Below, one piece after another: positions 15,003 to 24,023 of a stretch of DNA of 42,626 bases (position 1 is its first letter; the number at the start of each line of letters is the position of its first letter). The position numbers were made by a program, and so were the translations under genes. The DNA is from CBDCGS01 sp965216915 (GTDB lineage: Bacteria; Pseudomonadota; Alphaproteobacteria; UBA828): contig CBDCGS010000004.1 of assembly GCA_965216915.1 (NCBI GenBank), positions 1 through 42,626 on the forward strand, written 5' to 3'. The notes under the pieces are model-generated. The model was not told where the DNA came from. It saw only the letters and a list, made by a program, of their open reading frames with translations, and did no database searches.

Positions 15003-15458
15003 ATGATCGTCTTCGATCTGAAGTGCGGCAAGGGCCACGTCTTCGAGGCGTGGTTCGCGGATACGGCAACCTATGAGAGCCAGGTCGCGGCGGACGGGTT
15101 CGGCTGCCCGGTTTGCGGCGATACCGCCATCGTGAAGGCGCCGATGGCGCCCAACGTCGCCGTGCCGAAACGGGACAAGCGCACGCCTGCCAGCGCCCCG
15201 GCGCAACAATCGGACGCGGGTCCGGACGCCGACCGCGCAGCCAGCGCCATGGCCGCGCTGCGTCAGATGCGCGAGATCGTCGAGCAGAATTTCGACCATG
15301 TCGGCAATCGGTTCCCCGAAGAAGCGCGCAAGATCCACTATGGCGAGGTCGAGCGTCGGTCGATTTATGGTGACGCGACGAAAGACGAGGTGAGCGACCT
15401 CAAGGACGAGGGAATCGAGGTGGGCGCGATCCCCTGGGTGCCGCGCCACGATGCGTGA
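15003..15458 (+). CDS. DUF1178 family protein
   Basis: A 151-residue protein of the DUF1178 family, widespread in alpha- and betaproteobacteria. The N-terminus 'MIVFDLKCGKGHVFEAWF' and the 'GCPVCGD' pair form a rubredoxin/zinc-ribbon-like metal site (Cys in 'LKCGKGH' plus Cys-x2-Cys). The C-terminal 'NRFPEEARKIHYGE' helix and 'EGIEVGAIPWVPR' end are also characteristic. Function is not known. The ATG at 15003 is chosen because family members begin exactly with this hydrophobic strand; a GTG four codons earlier is possible. It converges with ubiG across 13 bp. Confidence 0.93.
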   Translation: MIVFDLKCGKGHVFEAWFADTATYESQVAADGFGCPVCGDTAIVKAPMAPNVAVPKRDKRTPASAPAQQSDAGPDADRAASAMAALRQMREIVEQNFDHVGNRFPEEARKIHYGEVERRSIYGDATKDEVSDLKDEGIEVGAIPWVPRHDA

Positions 15459-15471
15459 GCCGCGCCGCGGC

Positions 15472-16242
15472 TTAGGCGGCCGGTCTGACGATGTGCGCGA
15501 TGTAGTTGACGGACAGGTTTCGGCCCAGCGCCCAGTCGGCGGTCAACGGACGGTAGCTGACGCCGCTGATATCGGCGGGCGCGAGGCCCGCGGCGCGCGA
15601 GAACCGCACAAGCTCCGCCGGTTGAATAAACTTTCGCCAGTCGTGGCTGCCCCTCGGCACCCAGCCCAGCACCCGCTCCGCCGCGACGATCGCGAGCGCA
15701 TAGGCTGCGACCGTGCGGTTGATCGTCGCAACGAAGAGCGACCCGCCGGGCCGGACGAGCGCGCCGCAGGTGTCGACGAAGGCCGCCGGATCGGCGACGT
15801 GCTCGATGATCTCAAGCGCGAGCACGACATCAAACACCGCACCGGCGCGCAGCGTTTCCGCCGTCGCGCAGCGATAGTCGATCTCGAGGCCTTGCTCGGC
15901 CGCATGGGCGCGCGCCACGTCGATGGTCTGCTGCGCCGCATCGATCGCGACGACGTCGGCGCCCAAGCGGCGCATCGGCTCGGCGATGAGCCCGGCGCCG
16001 CACCCGACATCGAGAAACCGTAGACCGTCGAAGGGGTGCAGCGTGCGCCTGTCCCGGTCGAACCGGGCACAGACATGGTGGCGCACATAGCCGATTCGCA
16101 CCGGGTTGAGCGCATGGAGCGATTTCAGTGCGCCATCCGGGTCCCACCAATGCTCCGCCAGGGCGGCAAAGCGCGCGACCTCCTCCTGGTCGACGCTGTG
16201 CGCCGATGAGAGGTCCGCCTCCGCGCGATCTGGGCCTGGCAT
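15472..16242 (-). CDS. ubiG: Ubiquinone biosynthesis O-methyltransferase UbiG
   Basis: SAM-dependent enzyme that performs both O-methylations of ubiquinone synthesis (2-polyprenyl-6-hydroxyphenol and 3-demethylubiquinol). The N-terminal 'EVARFAALAEHWWDPDG' and 'LHALNPVRIGYV' are UbiG/Coq3 hallmarks. Motif I is 'FLDVGCGAGLIAEPMRRLGA', then 'VAIDAA' and 'ALEIIEHVADP', and the 'TINRT' and 'VPRGSHDWRKFI' segments close the active site. 256 residues is a normal length. It is divergent from lysC, a classic alphaproteobacterial arrangement. Its product feeds the quinone pool used by PyrD and ETF, both encoded in this window. Confidence 0.97.
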   Translation of the reverse strand: MPGPDRAEADLSSAHSVDQEEVARFAALAEHWWDPDGALKSLHALNPVRIGYVRHHVCARFDRDRRTLHPFDGLRFLDVGCGAGLIAEPMRRLGADVVAIDAAQQTIDVARAHAAEQGLEIDYRCATAETLRAGAVFDVVLALEIIEHVADPAAFVDTCGALVRPGGSLFVATINRTVAAYALAIVAAERVLGWVPRGSHDWRKFIQPAELVRFSRAAGLAPADISGVSYRPLTADWALGRNLSVNYIAHIVRPAA

Positions 16243-16367
16243 CGTTCCGTTCGCTCCTGTGTCTCGGTTGGGTGTCCCGCTCGGCTTGGCTTGTCCGACC
16301 GTAATCAGTATGTATACGCCCGACCTCGGCCGGCATGCACGATTCTCGTCCGGCGAGAGCTGAACCC

Positions 16368-17594
16368 ATGGCGCTCATCGTTCAAAAATATGGCGGCACC
16401 TCGGTCGCCGATCTCGAGCGGATCAATGCCGTCGCCGACCGCGTGGCGGCAACCGTCGAGGCCGGAAACGGCGTCGCCGTGATCGTCTCCGCGATGGCCG
16501 GCGTCACCGATCAGCTCGTCGCTTGGGTGCGGGACGTCGCGCCGCTGCATGACGCCCGCGAATATGACGCCGTCGTCTCGACCGGCGAGCAGGTGACGGC
16601 GGGGCTGCTCGCCCTCGCGCTGCAGAGCCGCGGTGTCAGCGCGCGCTCCTGGCTCGGCTGGCAGGTGCCGATCCACACCAGCGGTGCGCATGGTGCCGCG
16701 CGGATCGAGGATGTCGATCCACGCGCGCTTCGCGAGCGCATCATGAGCCGCGAAGTGCCGGTCATCGCGGGTTTTCAGGGCGTCGGGCCGCGCCGGCGCA
16801 TCACCACATGCGGGCGCGGTGGATCGGATACCACGGCGGTCGCGGTGGCGGCCGCGCTTGGGGCCGACCGGTGCGATATTTATTCCGACGTCGACGGGGT
16901 CTACACGGCAGATCCCCGCATCGTTGCGGGCGCGCGCAAGCTGAATAAGATCACCTATGAGGAGATGCTCGAGCTCGCGTCCCTCGGGGCCAAAGTGCTG
17001 CAGACCCGCTCGGTGGAGCTGGCGATGAACCAGCAGGTTCCGCTGCAGGTACTTTCGAGCTTTGCGGATACGCCGGGAACGTTCGTGGTCGATGAGGATG
17101 AGATTGTGGAGCAGGAACGGGTTAGCGGCATCGCCTACAGCCGGGACGAGGCCAAGATCACGGTGATCGGCGTCGCCGACCAGCCCGGGGTGGCAGCGCG
17201 TTTGTTTGGCCCGCTCGCCGCGTCCGAGGTCAATGTCGATATGATTGTGCAGAATGTCGCGGCTGATGGCACCACGACGGACCTGACCTTCACGGTGGGC
17301 AACGCGGATCTCGCGCGCACCATCGAGCTCTTGGAGGCGGGGCGCGGCGACATCGACTATGAGCGGCTCGTCACCGACCCCAACGTCGCCAAGGTCTCGG
17401 TGATCGGGGTCGGCATGCGGAGCCATGCGGGCGTTGCGCAGACCATGTTCGCGGCACTCGCGGACAAGGGGATCAACATTCAGGTGATCTCGACATCGGA
17501 GATCAAGATCAGCGTGCTCGTCGCGGAGGAGTACACCGAGCTGGCCGTGCGCGCGTTGCATTCAGCCTATGATCTGGACCGGCACGAGGCCTGA
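16368..17594 (+). CDS. lysC: Aspartate kinase
   Basis: First enzyme of the aspartate pathway (Lys, Thr, Met, diaminopimelate), phosphorylating aspartate; 408 residues. The N-terminal 'IVQKYGGTSVADLERI' is the ATP/aspartate signature, with 'VSTGEQV' and 'GRGGSDTTAVAVAAAL' forming the catalytic core. Two ACT domains follow (about 265-335 and 345-405; 'VADQPGVAARLFGPLA' and 'GVAQTMFAALADKGINIQVI'), the site of feedback control by lysine/threonine. One oddity: the usual 'TTLGRGG' reads 'TTCGRGG' here. The ATG at 16368 matches the conserved start; an 11-residue N-terminal extension is rejected. Its end overlaps the next gene by 26 bp. Confidence 0.97.
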   Translation: MALIVQKYGGTSVADLERINAVADRVAATVEAGNGVAVIVSAMAGVTDQLVAWVRDVAPLHDAREYDAVVSTGEQVTAGLLALALQSRGVSARSWLGWQVPIHTSGAHGAARIEDVDPRALRERIMSREVPVIAGFQGVGPRRRITTCGRGGSDTTAVAVAAALGADRCDIYSDVDGVYTADPRIVAGARKLNKITYEEMLELASLGAKVLQTRSVELAMNQQVPLQVLSSFADTPGTFVVDEDEIVEQERVSGIAYSRDEAKITVIGVADQPGVAARLFGPLAASEVNVDMIVQNVAADGTTTDLTFTVGNADLARTIELLEAGRGDIDYERLVTDPNVAKVSVIGVGMRSHAGVAQTMFAALADKGINIQVISTSEIKISVLVAEEYTELAVRALHSAYDLDRHEA

Positions 17595-18657
17595 CGCGCC
17601 GGCGGCCGCGCAAGCGCGCTTCGACGCGCTCTGCGCGCGCGGACGCGCGTTTCTTGGTGCGACCTATCCCATCATGGGCGGCGCGATGTCATGGGTTTCG
17701 GAGCGCCATCTCGTCGCGGCGATCTCGAATGCCGGCGGATTCGGCGTCGTCGCCACCGGCTCGCTCAGCCCCGACGAGTTGGCAGCGGAGATCGAGGGCG
17801 TCTTCGCGCGCACCGAACGACCTTTCGGCGTCAATATCATCGTCTTGCATCCCGCGCTCGACGATCTCGTCGGGGTTTGCATCGAGCGGGCCGTCAGTCA
17901 CGTGGTGCTCGCGGGCGGACTACCGCCGCGCGCGGCGGTCGATCGCCTGAAACAGGCGGGGGTCCGGGTGATCGCCTTTGCGCCGACCCTGCCGGTTGCG
18001 CGCCGGTTGGTGCGGCAAGACATCGATGCCCTGATCATCGAAGGCATGGAAGCGGGAGGCCATATCGGCCCCGTGTCCACAAATGTTCTGACTCAAGAGG
18101 TGCTGCCCCACCTGCGCGAGGTCCCGGTGTTCGTCGGTGGCGGGATCGGTCGCGGCGATGCGATCGCCCTCTATCTAGAAATGGGCGCGGCAGGTTGCCA
18201 ACTCGGCACCCGGTTCGTCTGCGCCCAGGAATCGATCGCCCACGACCGGTTCAAGAACGCCATCATCCGCGCAAGCGCCCGCGACGCCCAGCTTTCGGTT
18301 CAGATCGATCCCGAATTTCCCGTGATTCCGGTGCGCGCACTCGCCAACGACGCCACGGCACGCTTCGTCGAGTTTCAGCGCGAGACGATCGCGCGTTTTC
18401 GCGCCGGCGAACTCGACCAGAAGGAAGCCCAGCTCGCGATCGAGCACTTTTGGGCCGGCGCGCTGCGTCGTGCCGCCATCGACGGCGACATCGAGAATGG
18501 CTCGCTCATGGCCGGACAAAGCGTTGGCATGGTGTCCGCGGAACAGCCCACCGACGAGATCATCGGCGAGCTCGTGGACCAGGCGCTGCAAGCCTTGGCG
18601 CGTCCGTTGGTGGACGACCTGGTGACACCCCGCGCCGCGGGCGGGGAAACGGCGTAA
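17569..18657 (+). CDS. Nitronate monooxygenase / 2-nitropropane dioxygenase family flavoprotein
   Basis: FMN-dependent TIM-barrel protein, 362 residues. The N-terminus 'ATYPIMGGAMSWVSERHLV' and 'ISNAGGFGVVATGSLSP' match NAD(P)H-flavin oxidoreductases of this family, as do 'EGMEAGGHIG' and the phosphate-binding 'GGGIGRGDAIALYLEMGAAGCQLGTRF'. Members oxidise nitronates such as propionate 3-nitronate, or act as NADH:quinone reductases; sequence alone does not decide. Its start lies inside the end of lysC (26-bp overlap), implying translational coupling. In many relatives I would expect ptsP after lysC (recall), so this linkage may be local. A 248-bp AT-rich gap follows. Confidence 0.9.
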   Translation: MIWTGTRPDAPAAAQARFDALCARGRAFLGATYPIMGGAMSWVSERHLVAAISNAGGFGVVATGSLSPDELAAEIEGVFARTERPFGVNIIVLHPALDDLVGVCIERAVSHVVLAGGLPPRAAVDRLKQAGVRVIAFAPTLPVARRLVRQDIDALIIEGMEAGGHIGPVSTNVLTQEVLPHLREVPVFVGGGIGRGDAIALYLEMGAAGCQLGTRFVCAQESIAHDRFKNAIIRASARDAQLSVQIDPEFPVIPVRALANDATARFVEFQRETIARFRAGELDQKEAQLAIEHFWAGALRRAAIDGDIENGSLMAGQSVGMVSAEQPTDEIIGELVDQALQALARPLVDDLVTPRAAGGETA

Positions 18658-18685
18658 ACATGCGATTTTCCCGGGGCATTAACGT

Positions 18686-18742
18686 TTGCGCAAGCGAATA
18701 GTCAGTGATAGTTTACCAATTAACGTAAATATCTTGCGCAAG
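18686..18742. repeat. Pair of TTGCGCAA palindromes with ATTAACGT direct repeats in an AT-rich gap
   Basis: The 248-bp gap before the RodZ-like gene is visibly AT-rich against the surrounding GC-rich DNA. It holds TTGCGCAA twice, 48 bp apart; the second extends to the 10-bp palindrome CTTGCGCAAG. Each is preceded by ATTAACGT. This looks like a possible paired operator, but no regulator family can be named. Confidence 0.4.
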
Positions 18743-18905
18743 ACACTGCTTCGCTCTCCAGTGCTAAAGGCTGGAAAGTAATCGCGAGATGTTTGGTACC
18801 AGACGGTCGGCGATGGGTCCAATGAGGCCGGATCACGGCCGTTGCGGCACGATCTGATGCCTGGTTCGATCACGATCGTGGCGGTACGGCTGTGGGACGC
18901 GGGCC

Positions 18906-20495
18906 ATGGAGAAACGTCGGCAGATTTCGTTTAAGCCGCTCGAGCCGGACTTGAGCGAACAGCCGATTCTGCGCGAGGTGGCCGGTGGCGACGGCGAGCC
19001 GGTGCCCGGCGTGTGCGCACGCCTGCAGCACGCACGATTGCGCGCCGGCTATGACCTGACCGACGTCGCAAACGTCCTCCGCATCCAGCTCGTCCACCTG
19101 GAAGCCCTCGAGGAGGGCCGGTTCGACGATCTCCCCGGAAAGCCCTATGCCGTCGGGTTCCTGCGCAGCTATGCGAGCTTCGTCGGATTGGATGCCGACG
19201 AGATGGTGGCGGCCTTCAAGCGCGAAATGGCGCTCGAAAGCGGTCAATCGGAGCTCTCGTTTCCAAAACCCACCAAGGAGGGCCCCAGGCCGAAGCCTTG
19301 GCTACTGCTGGCTGTCGTGGCCCTCGCCGGCCTCGCCTATGGAGGGTGGCAGCTCTATCTCAGTGACGGAAAGGTTGCAACCGACATCGTTGCCGATGTC
19401 TCCGATCGGATCACCGAGGCCGCCGGCTTCGGCGACGACGAGCCGGTGATCGCGGCGCCGACCTCGACCGACACATCGATCACGGCCGCGGCAACCGGCG
19501 AGGCAGCGAGCGCCGTCACGTCCGCTGACCGCGATGATGCCGTGACGGTGTCCGAGACACTGAGCACCGAAACCGGTTGGGGCGGCGGCTCCGGCGCGCG
19601 TGTGGTGAGCGAGGTTGCGCCATCCGCAAGCGCGCCCGGCGGCGCTGCCGACCCGCAAGCCCTGACGGCGGTGCGCGAAGGCGCCGTGCCGCGTCCCGTG
19701 CAGCCGCCCGTTGAACGGACGGCGCTCAGCCGGGCCGAGCCGCCCGTGACGGCGCGCGCCGAGCCTACGCCACCTGCGGCAGACCCGGTGGTCGAACGCC
19801 GCGTCGAGCCGCCGAGCGCGGCTGCCGCGCCCGCGGATGATGACAACTTCGCTGCAAGCACCGCCACCCGCGACCGGCCAGCGATCGGCAGCGTGAGCAG
19901 TTCGGGCTCATCAGGCTCGCTGTGGGAGGCTTCGTCTCGCCCCACACCGTCGGCGACGTCGACGCAGGCGGCGCCGGTCAGGTCGGCCCCAATGGCGCAG
20001 GAGACGACAGGCGGGACGATCGCGGCGACCAGCGCGACTGAACCATCAACGCCGGACCCGGCGACCCCGGCCACCGCGACCACCCCGTCGAGCCTGCGAG
20101 ACACACTGCGCGACACCACAGCTCTGGCCACGCAGCCCGCCGAAACCCAGGTGGCTCTCGCCGAGCCGGCCGTCGACGTCGATCCGAACTACGTGCCGCA
20201 GGTCTATGGCGGCACCAACGTGCGCGCGCGCGTGGTCATCACGGCGACCGCCGATAGTTGGGTGCAAGTCCAAGGGCCAAGCAACGAGTTGCTCCTCACG
20301 CGTATTCTCAGAGCCGGCGATTCTTACCGTGTCCCGAATCGCTCGGGTCTCGTCATGGTCACGGGCAACGCCGGCGCCCTCGATATCCGGGTGGACGGCC
20401 GCAAGGTCGCGCCGATCGGACCGGTTGGCGTGGTGCGACGGAACGTCGCGCTGGATCCTGACCGCCTGAGCCAGGGGACGGCCGTCCGGAACTAG
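18906..20495 (+). CDS. RodZ-like membrane protein (cytoplasmic HTH, single TM, DUF4115 C-terminus)
   Basis: About 529 residues. An Xre-type HTH (about residues 36-105; 'LQHARLRAGYDLTDVANVLRI', then 'LPGKPYAVGFLRSYA') faces the cytoplasm, one TM helix lies at about 131-152 ('LLLAVVALAGLAYGG'), and the periplasmic part is a long Ala/Pro/Thr/Ser-rich linker of about 270 residues ending in a DUF4115 beta-domain ('VRARVVITATADSWVQVQ' to 'VGVVRRNVAL'). This is the RodZ layout; RodZ anchors MreB and shapes the cell. The linker is much longer than in E. coli RodZ. It sits upstream of hisS, where rodZ-ispG-hisS order is common, but ispG is missing here. Confidence 0.88.
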   Translation: MEKRRQISFKPLEPDLSEQPILREVAGGDGEPVPGVCARLQHARLRAGYDLTDVANVLRIQLVHLEALEEGRFDDLPGKPYAVGFLRSYASFVGLDADEMVAAFKREMALESGQSELSFPKPTKEGPRPKPWLLLAVVALAGLAYGGWQLYLSDGKVATDIVADVSDRITEAAGFGDDEPVIAAPTSTDTSITAAATGEAASAVTSADRDDAVTVSETLSTETGWGGGSGARVVSEVAPSASAPGGAADPQALTAVREGAVPRPVQPPVERTALSRAEPPVTARAEPTPPAADPVVERRVEPPSAAAAPADDDNFAASTATRDRPAIGSVSSSGSSGSLWEASSRPTPSATSTQAAPVRSAPMAQETTGGTIAATSATEPSTPDPATPATATTPSSLRDTLRDTTALATQPAETQVALAEPAVDVDPNYVPQVYGGTNVRARVVITATADSWVQVQGPSNELLLTRILRAGDSYRVPNRSGLVMVTGNAGALDIRVDGRKVAPIGPVGVVRRNVALDPDRLSQGTAVRN

Positions 20496-20587
20496 CTGCG
20501 CGCGGCCCGGGACGCTTGCCCCACGCGCTGAATTGAGTCAGTAAACCCCACACTTACCGGGAACGACGCGTCTCGGGAGTACTGGAT

Positions 20588-21838
20588 TTGTCGAAGCTGC
20601 AAACAGTGCGCGGGACGCACGATCTCCCGCCGACCGAGGCGCGGCGGCACCGCCACGTCGTGGACGGCGCGCGCGCGATCGCGGAGCGCTACGGCTTCGA
20701 CGAGATCGCCACACCGGTGTTCGAGTTCGCCGAAGTTTTCCAGCGCACACTCGGCGACACCTCCGACATCGTCACGAAAGAGATGTACACCTTCACCGAC
20801 CGGGGCGGCGCCCAATTGACGCTTCGGCCCGAAAACACCGCCGGCGTCGCACGGGCGGTGATCAGCGGCGGCTTGGGCCGCGACATGCCGCTGAAATGCT
20901 TCTACGCCGGCCCCATGTTCCGCTATGAGCGCCCGCAGAAGGGCCGCTTGCGGCAGTTCCATCAGATCGGGGTCGAGCTCATCGGGGTCGCCCAACCCCT
21001 CGCCGACATCGAGGTGATCGCCCTCGGCGCGCACGTGCTCGACGGCCTCGGTGTGCGGGCGGCGACGAGGCTCGAGCTGAACACGCTCGGCGACCAGGAG
21101 AGCCGGCAGCGCTACCGCGATGCGCTGGTCGCCTACCTGTCGAGCCACCAGGACGCCCTCTCGGAGGAGAGCCGCGCCCGCCTGGCGCGCAATCCCATGC
21201 GCATCCTCGATTCGAAGGACAAGGGCGACCGGGCAATCATCGCCGAGGCGCCGACCATCGACGCTCATCTCACCGATCCGGCCAAGCAATTTTTCGACAC
21301 GCTGACGGCGGGCCTGGACCATCTCGAGATCGCATTCGTCCGCAATCCGCGGCTCGTGCGCGGTCTCGATTACTATTGCCATACCGCGTTCGAGTTCACG
21401 ACCGATGCGCTTGGCGCTCAGGGCGCCGTGCTCGCGGGCGGCCGCTATGACGGGCTCGTCGAGAGCATGGGCGGCCCCGCGACGCCCGGTGTCGGCTGGG
21501 CCGCCGGGATCGAGCGCCTCGCATTGCTCGCCGGCGAGAGCGGCGCAGCGCCGCGCCCGCTCGCGATCGTGCCGATCGGCGCCGCAGCCGACGCCGAAGC
21601 TTTGGGCCTCGCCGCACGCCTGCGCCATGCCGGATATCGGGTCGAGCTGACCTACCGCGGCAACTTGTCCAAGCGGATGAAACGCGCAAACCAGATGGGC
21701 GCCACGGCGGCGCTCATCCTGGGAGATGACGAGATGGCCGGCGGGGTCGTCACCGTGCGCGATCTCGAAAGCGGCGATCAGGAGACGGTCGCGCGGGCCG
21801 ACCTCGAGAGCGCCCTCGCGCGCTACCGGAAGGGTTGA
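20588..21838 (+). CDS. hisS: Histidyl-tRNA synthetase
   Basis: Class II aminoacyl-tRNA synthetase, 416 residues. The N-terminus 'VRGTHDLPP', motif 2 'MFRYERPQKGRLRQFHQIGVE', the histidine-binding 'RGLDYYCHTAFEF' and motif 3 'GVGWAAGIERLALL' are present, followed by the anticodon-binding domain from about residue 325. This is the canonical bacterial form. From memory, several alphaproteobacterial orders carry a divergent HisRS that ignores G-1 of tRNA-His, so the canonical form argues for a lineage that kept it. The TTG start at 20588 has a 'gggag' ribosome site at the right distance and yields the conserved N-terminus. It is followed immediately by prfA. Confidence 0.97.
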   Translation: MSKLQTVRGTHDLPPTEARRHRHVVDGARAIAERYGFDEIATPVFEFAEVFQRTLGDTSDIVTKEMYTFTDRGGAQLTLRPENTAGVARAVISGGLGRDMPLKCFYAGPMFRYERPQKGRLRQFHQIGVELIGVAQPLADIEVIALGAHVLDGLGVRAATRLELNTLGDQESRQRYRDALVAYLSSHQDALSEESRARLARNPMRILDSKDKGDRAIIAEAPTIDAHLTDPAKQFFDTLTAGLDHLEIAFVRNPRLVRGLDYYCHTAFEFTTDALGAQGAVLAGGRYDGLVESMGGPATPGVGWAAGIERLALLAGESGAAPRPLAIVPIGAAADAEALGLAARLRHAGYRVELTYRGNLSKRMKRANQMGATAALILGDDEMAGGVVTVRDLESGDQETVARADLESALARYRKG

Positions 21839-21840
21839 CG

Positions 21841-22929
21841 GTGACCGAGGTCAGCGCCTTCGACGAGCGGCTCGACACAGTCCTCGCCCGCCACGAAGAG
21901 CTGGGTGCCGCGCTCGCCGATGGCAGCGCGCGCCCGGGCGAGGAGCTGGCGCGCCTTTCCAAGGAATATGCGGATCTTACGCCGGTCGTCGACGCGATCG
22001 CGGCGTTGCGGAATGCGCGACACGAGGCGGGCGAGCTGGTGACGTTGATCGAGGACTCGGACACCGAACCCGAGATGCGCGCGCTTGCCGAGGAGGAACT
22101 CGCCACGCTTAGGGAGACTCTCCCCGACAAAGAGCACGCGCTCAAGCTCCTCCTCTTGCCGAAGGACGAGGCCGACGCGCGCAACGCCATTCTCGAGATC
22201 CGCGCCGGGACGGGCGGAGACGAAGCGGCCCTGTTCGGCGGCGATCTGCTGCGCATGTATCAGCGCTACGCCGAGGTCAGAGGCTGGCGCTTCGAATTGA
22301 TGTCGATCTCGGAGACCGGGCTTGGGGGCATCAAGGAAGCGGTCGCGACGATCGGCGGGCGTGGCGTCTACGCGCGCCTCAAATTCGAATCGGGCGTCCA
22401 CAGGGTGCAACGCGTGCCGGAGACGGAGGCGAGCGGGCGCATCCATACCTCGGCCGCGACGGTCGCGGTTCTCCCGGAAGCCGAGGACGTGGACGTGAAG
22501 ATCGACGAACGGGATCTCCGCGTCGACGTCTACCGATCGAGTGGACCTGGCGGCCAAAGCGTCAACACGACCGATAGCGCCGTTCGAATCACCCACCTTC
22601 CGACCGGCATCGTCGTCACGCAACAAGACGAAAAATCTCAGCACAAGAACAAGGCCAAGGCGATGAAGGTGCTGCGGGCACGCCTCTACGATCGGGAACG
22701 CGCCATGCGCGATGCCGAGCGTGCGGCGGCCCGGCGCAACCAAGTGGGGAGCGGCGATCGCTCGGAGCGCATCCGTACCTACAACTTTCCGCAAGGCCGC
22801 GTCACCGACCACCGCGCGAACCTGACCCTCTACAAGCTCGACAAAGTGCTGAACGGCGAGGCGCTGGACGAGATCGTCGACGCGTTGATCACCGCCGACC
22901 AAGCCGCGCAACTCGCCGAAGCGGGCTGA
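21841..22929 (+). CDS. prfA: Peptide chain release factor 1
   Basis: Class I release factor, about 362 residues, terminating at UAA and UAG. The stop-codon-reading PxT tripeptide is PET in 'RVPETEASGRIHTS', which marks RF1 (RF2 has SPF). The catalytic 'GPGGQSVN' inserts at the peptidyl transferase centre. The 'NQVGSGDRSERIRTYNFPQGRVTDHR' segment is also diagnostic. I prefer the GTG at 21841, just after the hisS stop with 'ggaaggg' upstream; a TTG two codons earlier overlaps that stop. Its stop overlaps the prmC start by one base, so factor and modifier are coupled. Confidence 0.97.
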   Translation: MTEVSAFDERLDTVLARHEELGAALADGSARPGEELARLSKEYADLTPVVDAIAALRNARHEAGELVTLIEDSDTEPEMRALAEEELATLRETLPDKEHALKLLLLPKDEADARNAILEIRAGTGGDEAALFGGDLLRMYQRYAEVRGWRFELMSISETGLGGIKEAVATIGGRGVYARLKFESGVHRVQRVPETEASGRIHTSAATVAVLPEAEDVDVKIDERDLRVDVYRSSGPGGQSVNTTDSAVRITHLPTGIVVTQQDEKSQHKNKAKAMKVLRARLYDRERAMRDAERAAARRNQVGSGDRSERIRTYNFPQGRVTDHRANLTLYKLDKVLNGEALDEIVDALITADQAAQLAEAG

Positions 22930-23819
22930 TGACCGAGGCCCGCACGCTTGGCGCGGCGCTCGACGAGGCCGCGCGCACCCTAACCGCCGCGGGGATTGCA
23001 CATGGCCGTCACGAGGCGCGGCTCATGGCGGAGCACACGCTCGGGATTGCGCGCGAGAGGGTCATCGGCCACCCCGAGCAGCGCATCGCCCATGGCGCCG
23101 CGGCCCGATTCGACGGGGCGGTGCGCCGTCGGGCGGCCCGGGAACCTCTCGCCTACGTGACCGGAGTGCGCGAATTTTGGAGCCTCCCCTTCGCGGTTAC
23201 CCCCGCGACACTGATCCCGCGCCCCGACAGCGAGACGCTCGTACAGGCGGCGCTCTCCTACTGGCCGCGGACAGCGTCGCGGAAGTCGATCCTCGATCTC
23301 GGGACCGGTTCAGGGTGCTTGCTGCTGGCCCTTCTGCACGAGCGACCCGCCGGGTGGGGTGTCGGCATCGACATTGCGCGGGACGCCGCCGCGGTGGCAC
23401 GCCGGAACGCCGAGACGCTCGGGCTGGCAGAACGCGCCAGGTTCGCGGTGAGCGATTGGGGCGACGCGATCACCGGTGCGTTCGAGATCATCGTAAGCAA
23501 CCCGCCCTACGTCGACGTGGCCGCGCTCGGAAAGCTGGCCCCGGAAATCGCGGAGCACGAACCGCGCGTCGCGTTGGCCGGCGGCGCAGACGGGCTCGAT
23601 GCCTATCGCCGGCTCGCACCGGTAGTCCAGTGCTTGCTCGCGCAATCCGGCGTCGCGTGCATCGAGCTTGGCGCGGGCATGGCCGAACCGGTGGGTCGGA
23701 TCTTCGAAGACGAGAGTCTCGTTGAAATCGAGCGGCGCAACGACCTCGCGGGGATCCCACGATGCGCGATTTTCACGCATCCGGGCCGTTCTGACCTTCC
23801 TTTGGAAACAGACGGTTAA
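22929..23819 (+). CDS. prmC: Release factor glutamine methyltransferase
   Basis: SAM-dependent N5-glutamine methyltransferase that modifies the Gln of the GGQ motif in release factors, 296 residues. The small N-terminal helical domain contains 'REPLAYVTGVREFWSLPFAVTPATLIPRPDSE', the catalytic domain has 'ILDLGTGSGCLLLALL', and 'SNPPYVD' binds the Gln amide. The gene begins in a TGATG overlap with prfA, so it is translationally coupled to its own substrate, as in many bacteria. Confidence 0.97.
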   Translation: MTEARTLGAALDEAARTLTAAGIAHGRHEARLMAEHTLGIARERVIGHPEQRIAHGAAARFDGAVRRRAAREPLAYVTGVREFWSLPFAVTPATLIPRPDSETLVQAALSYWPRTASRKSILDLGTGSGCLLLALLHERPAGWGVGIDIARDAAAVARRNAETLGLAERARFAVSDWGDAITGAFEIIVSNPPYVDVAALGKLAPEIAEHEPRVALAGGADGLDAYRRLAPVVQCLLAQSGVACIELGAGMAEPVGRIFEDESLVEIERRNDLAGIPRCAIFTHPGRSDLPLETDG

Positions 23820-23855
23820 CCCCATCGTGGAATGGTTTGTTGGCCAAAAAAGGGG

Positions 23856-23883
23856 TTGCAAACTGTGTTTTCCCGGATAGGTT
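23856..23883 (+). promoter_or_regulatory. Possible sigma-70 promoter upstream of the DUF4167 gene
   Basis: TTGCAA (-35, 5 of 6) and TAGGTT (-10, weak) with a 16-bp spacer lie in the 204-bp gap after prmC, an A/T-richer patch. It would give a leader of about 130 nt. Pattern match only. Confidence 0.35.
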
Positions 23884-24023
23884 CTAAGGGGCTCTTGGAT
23901 CGGGGGCAGAAGCCAAGCCCCGGCGGGAGCTCCCCTAGCGATCAACATGACGTCGCGACAACGGCTGCATAGGCGCGGTGCACAATTTTGAGGCACCACG
24001 GACGCAGCAGACAAGACACCAGG

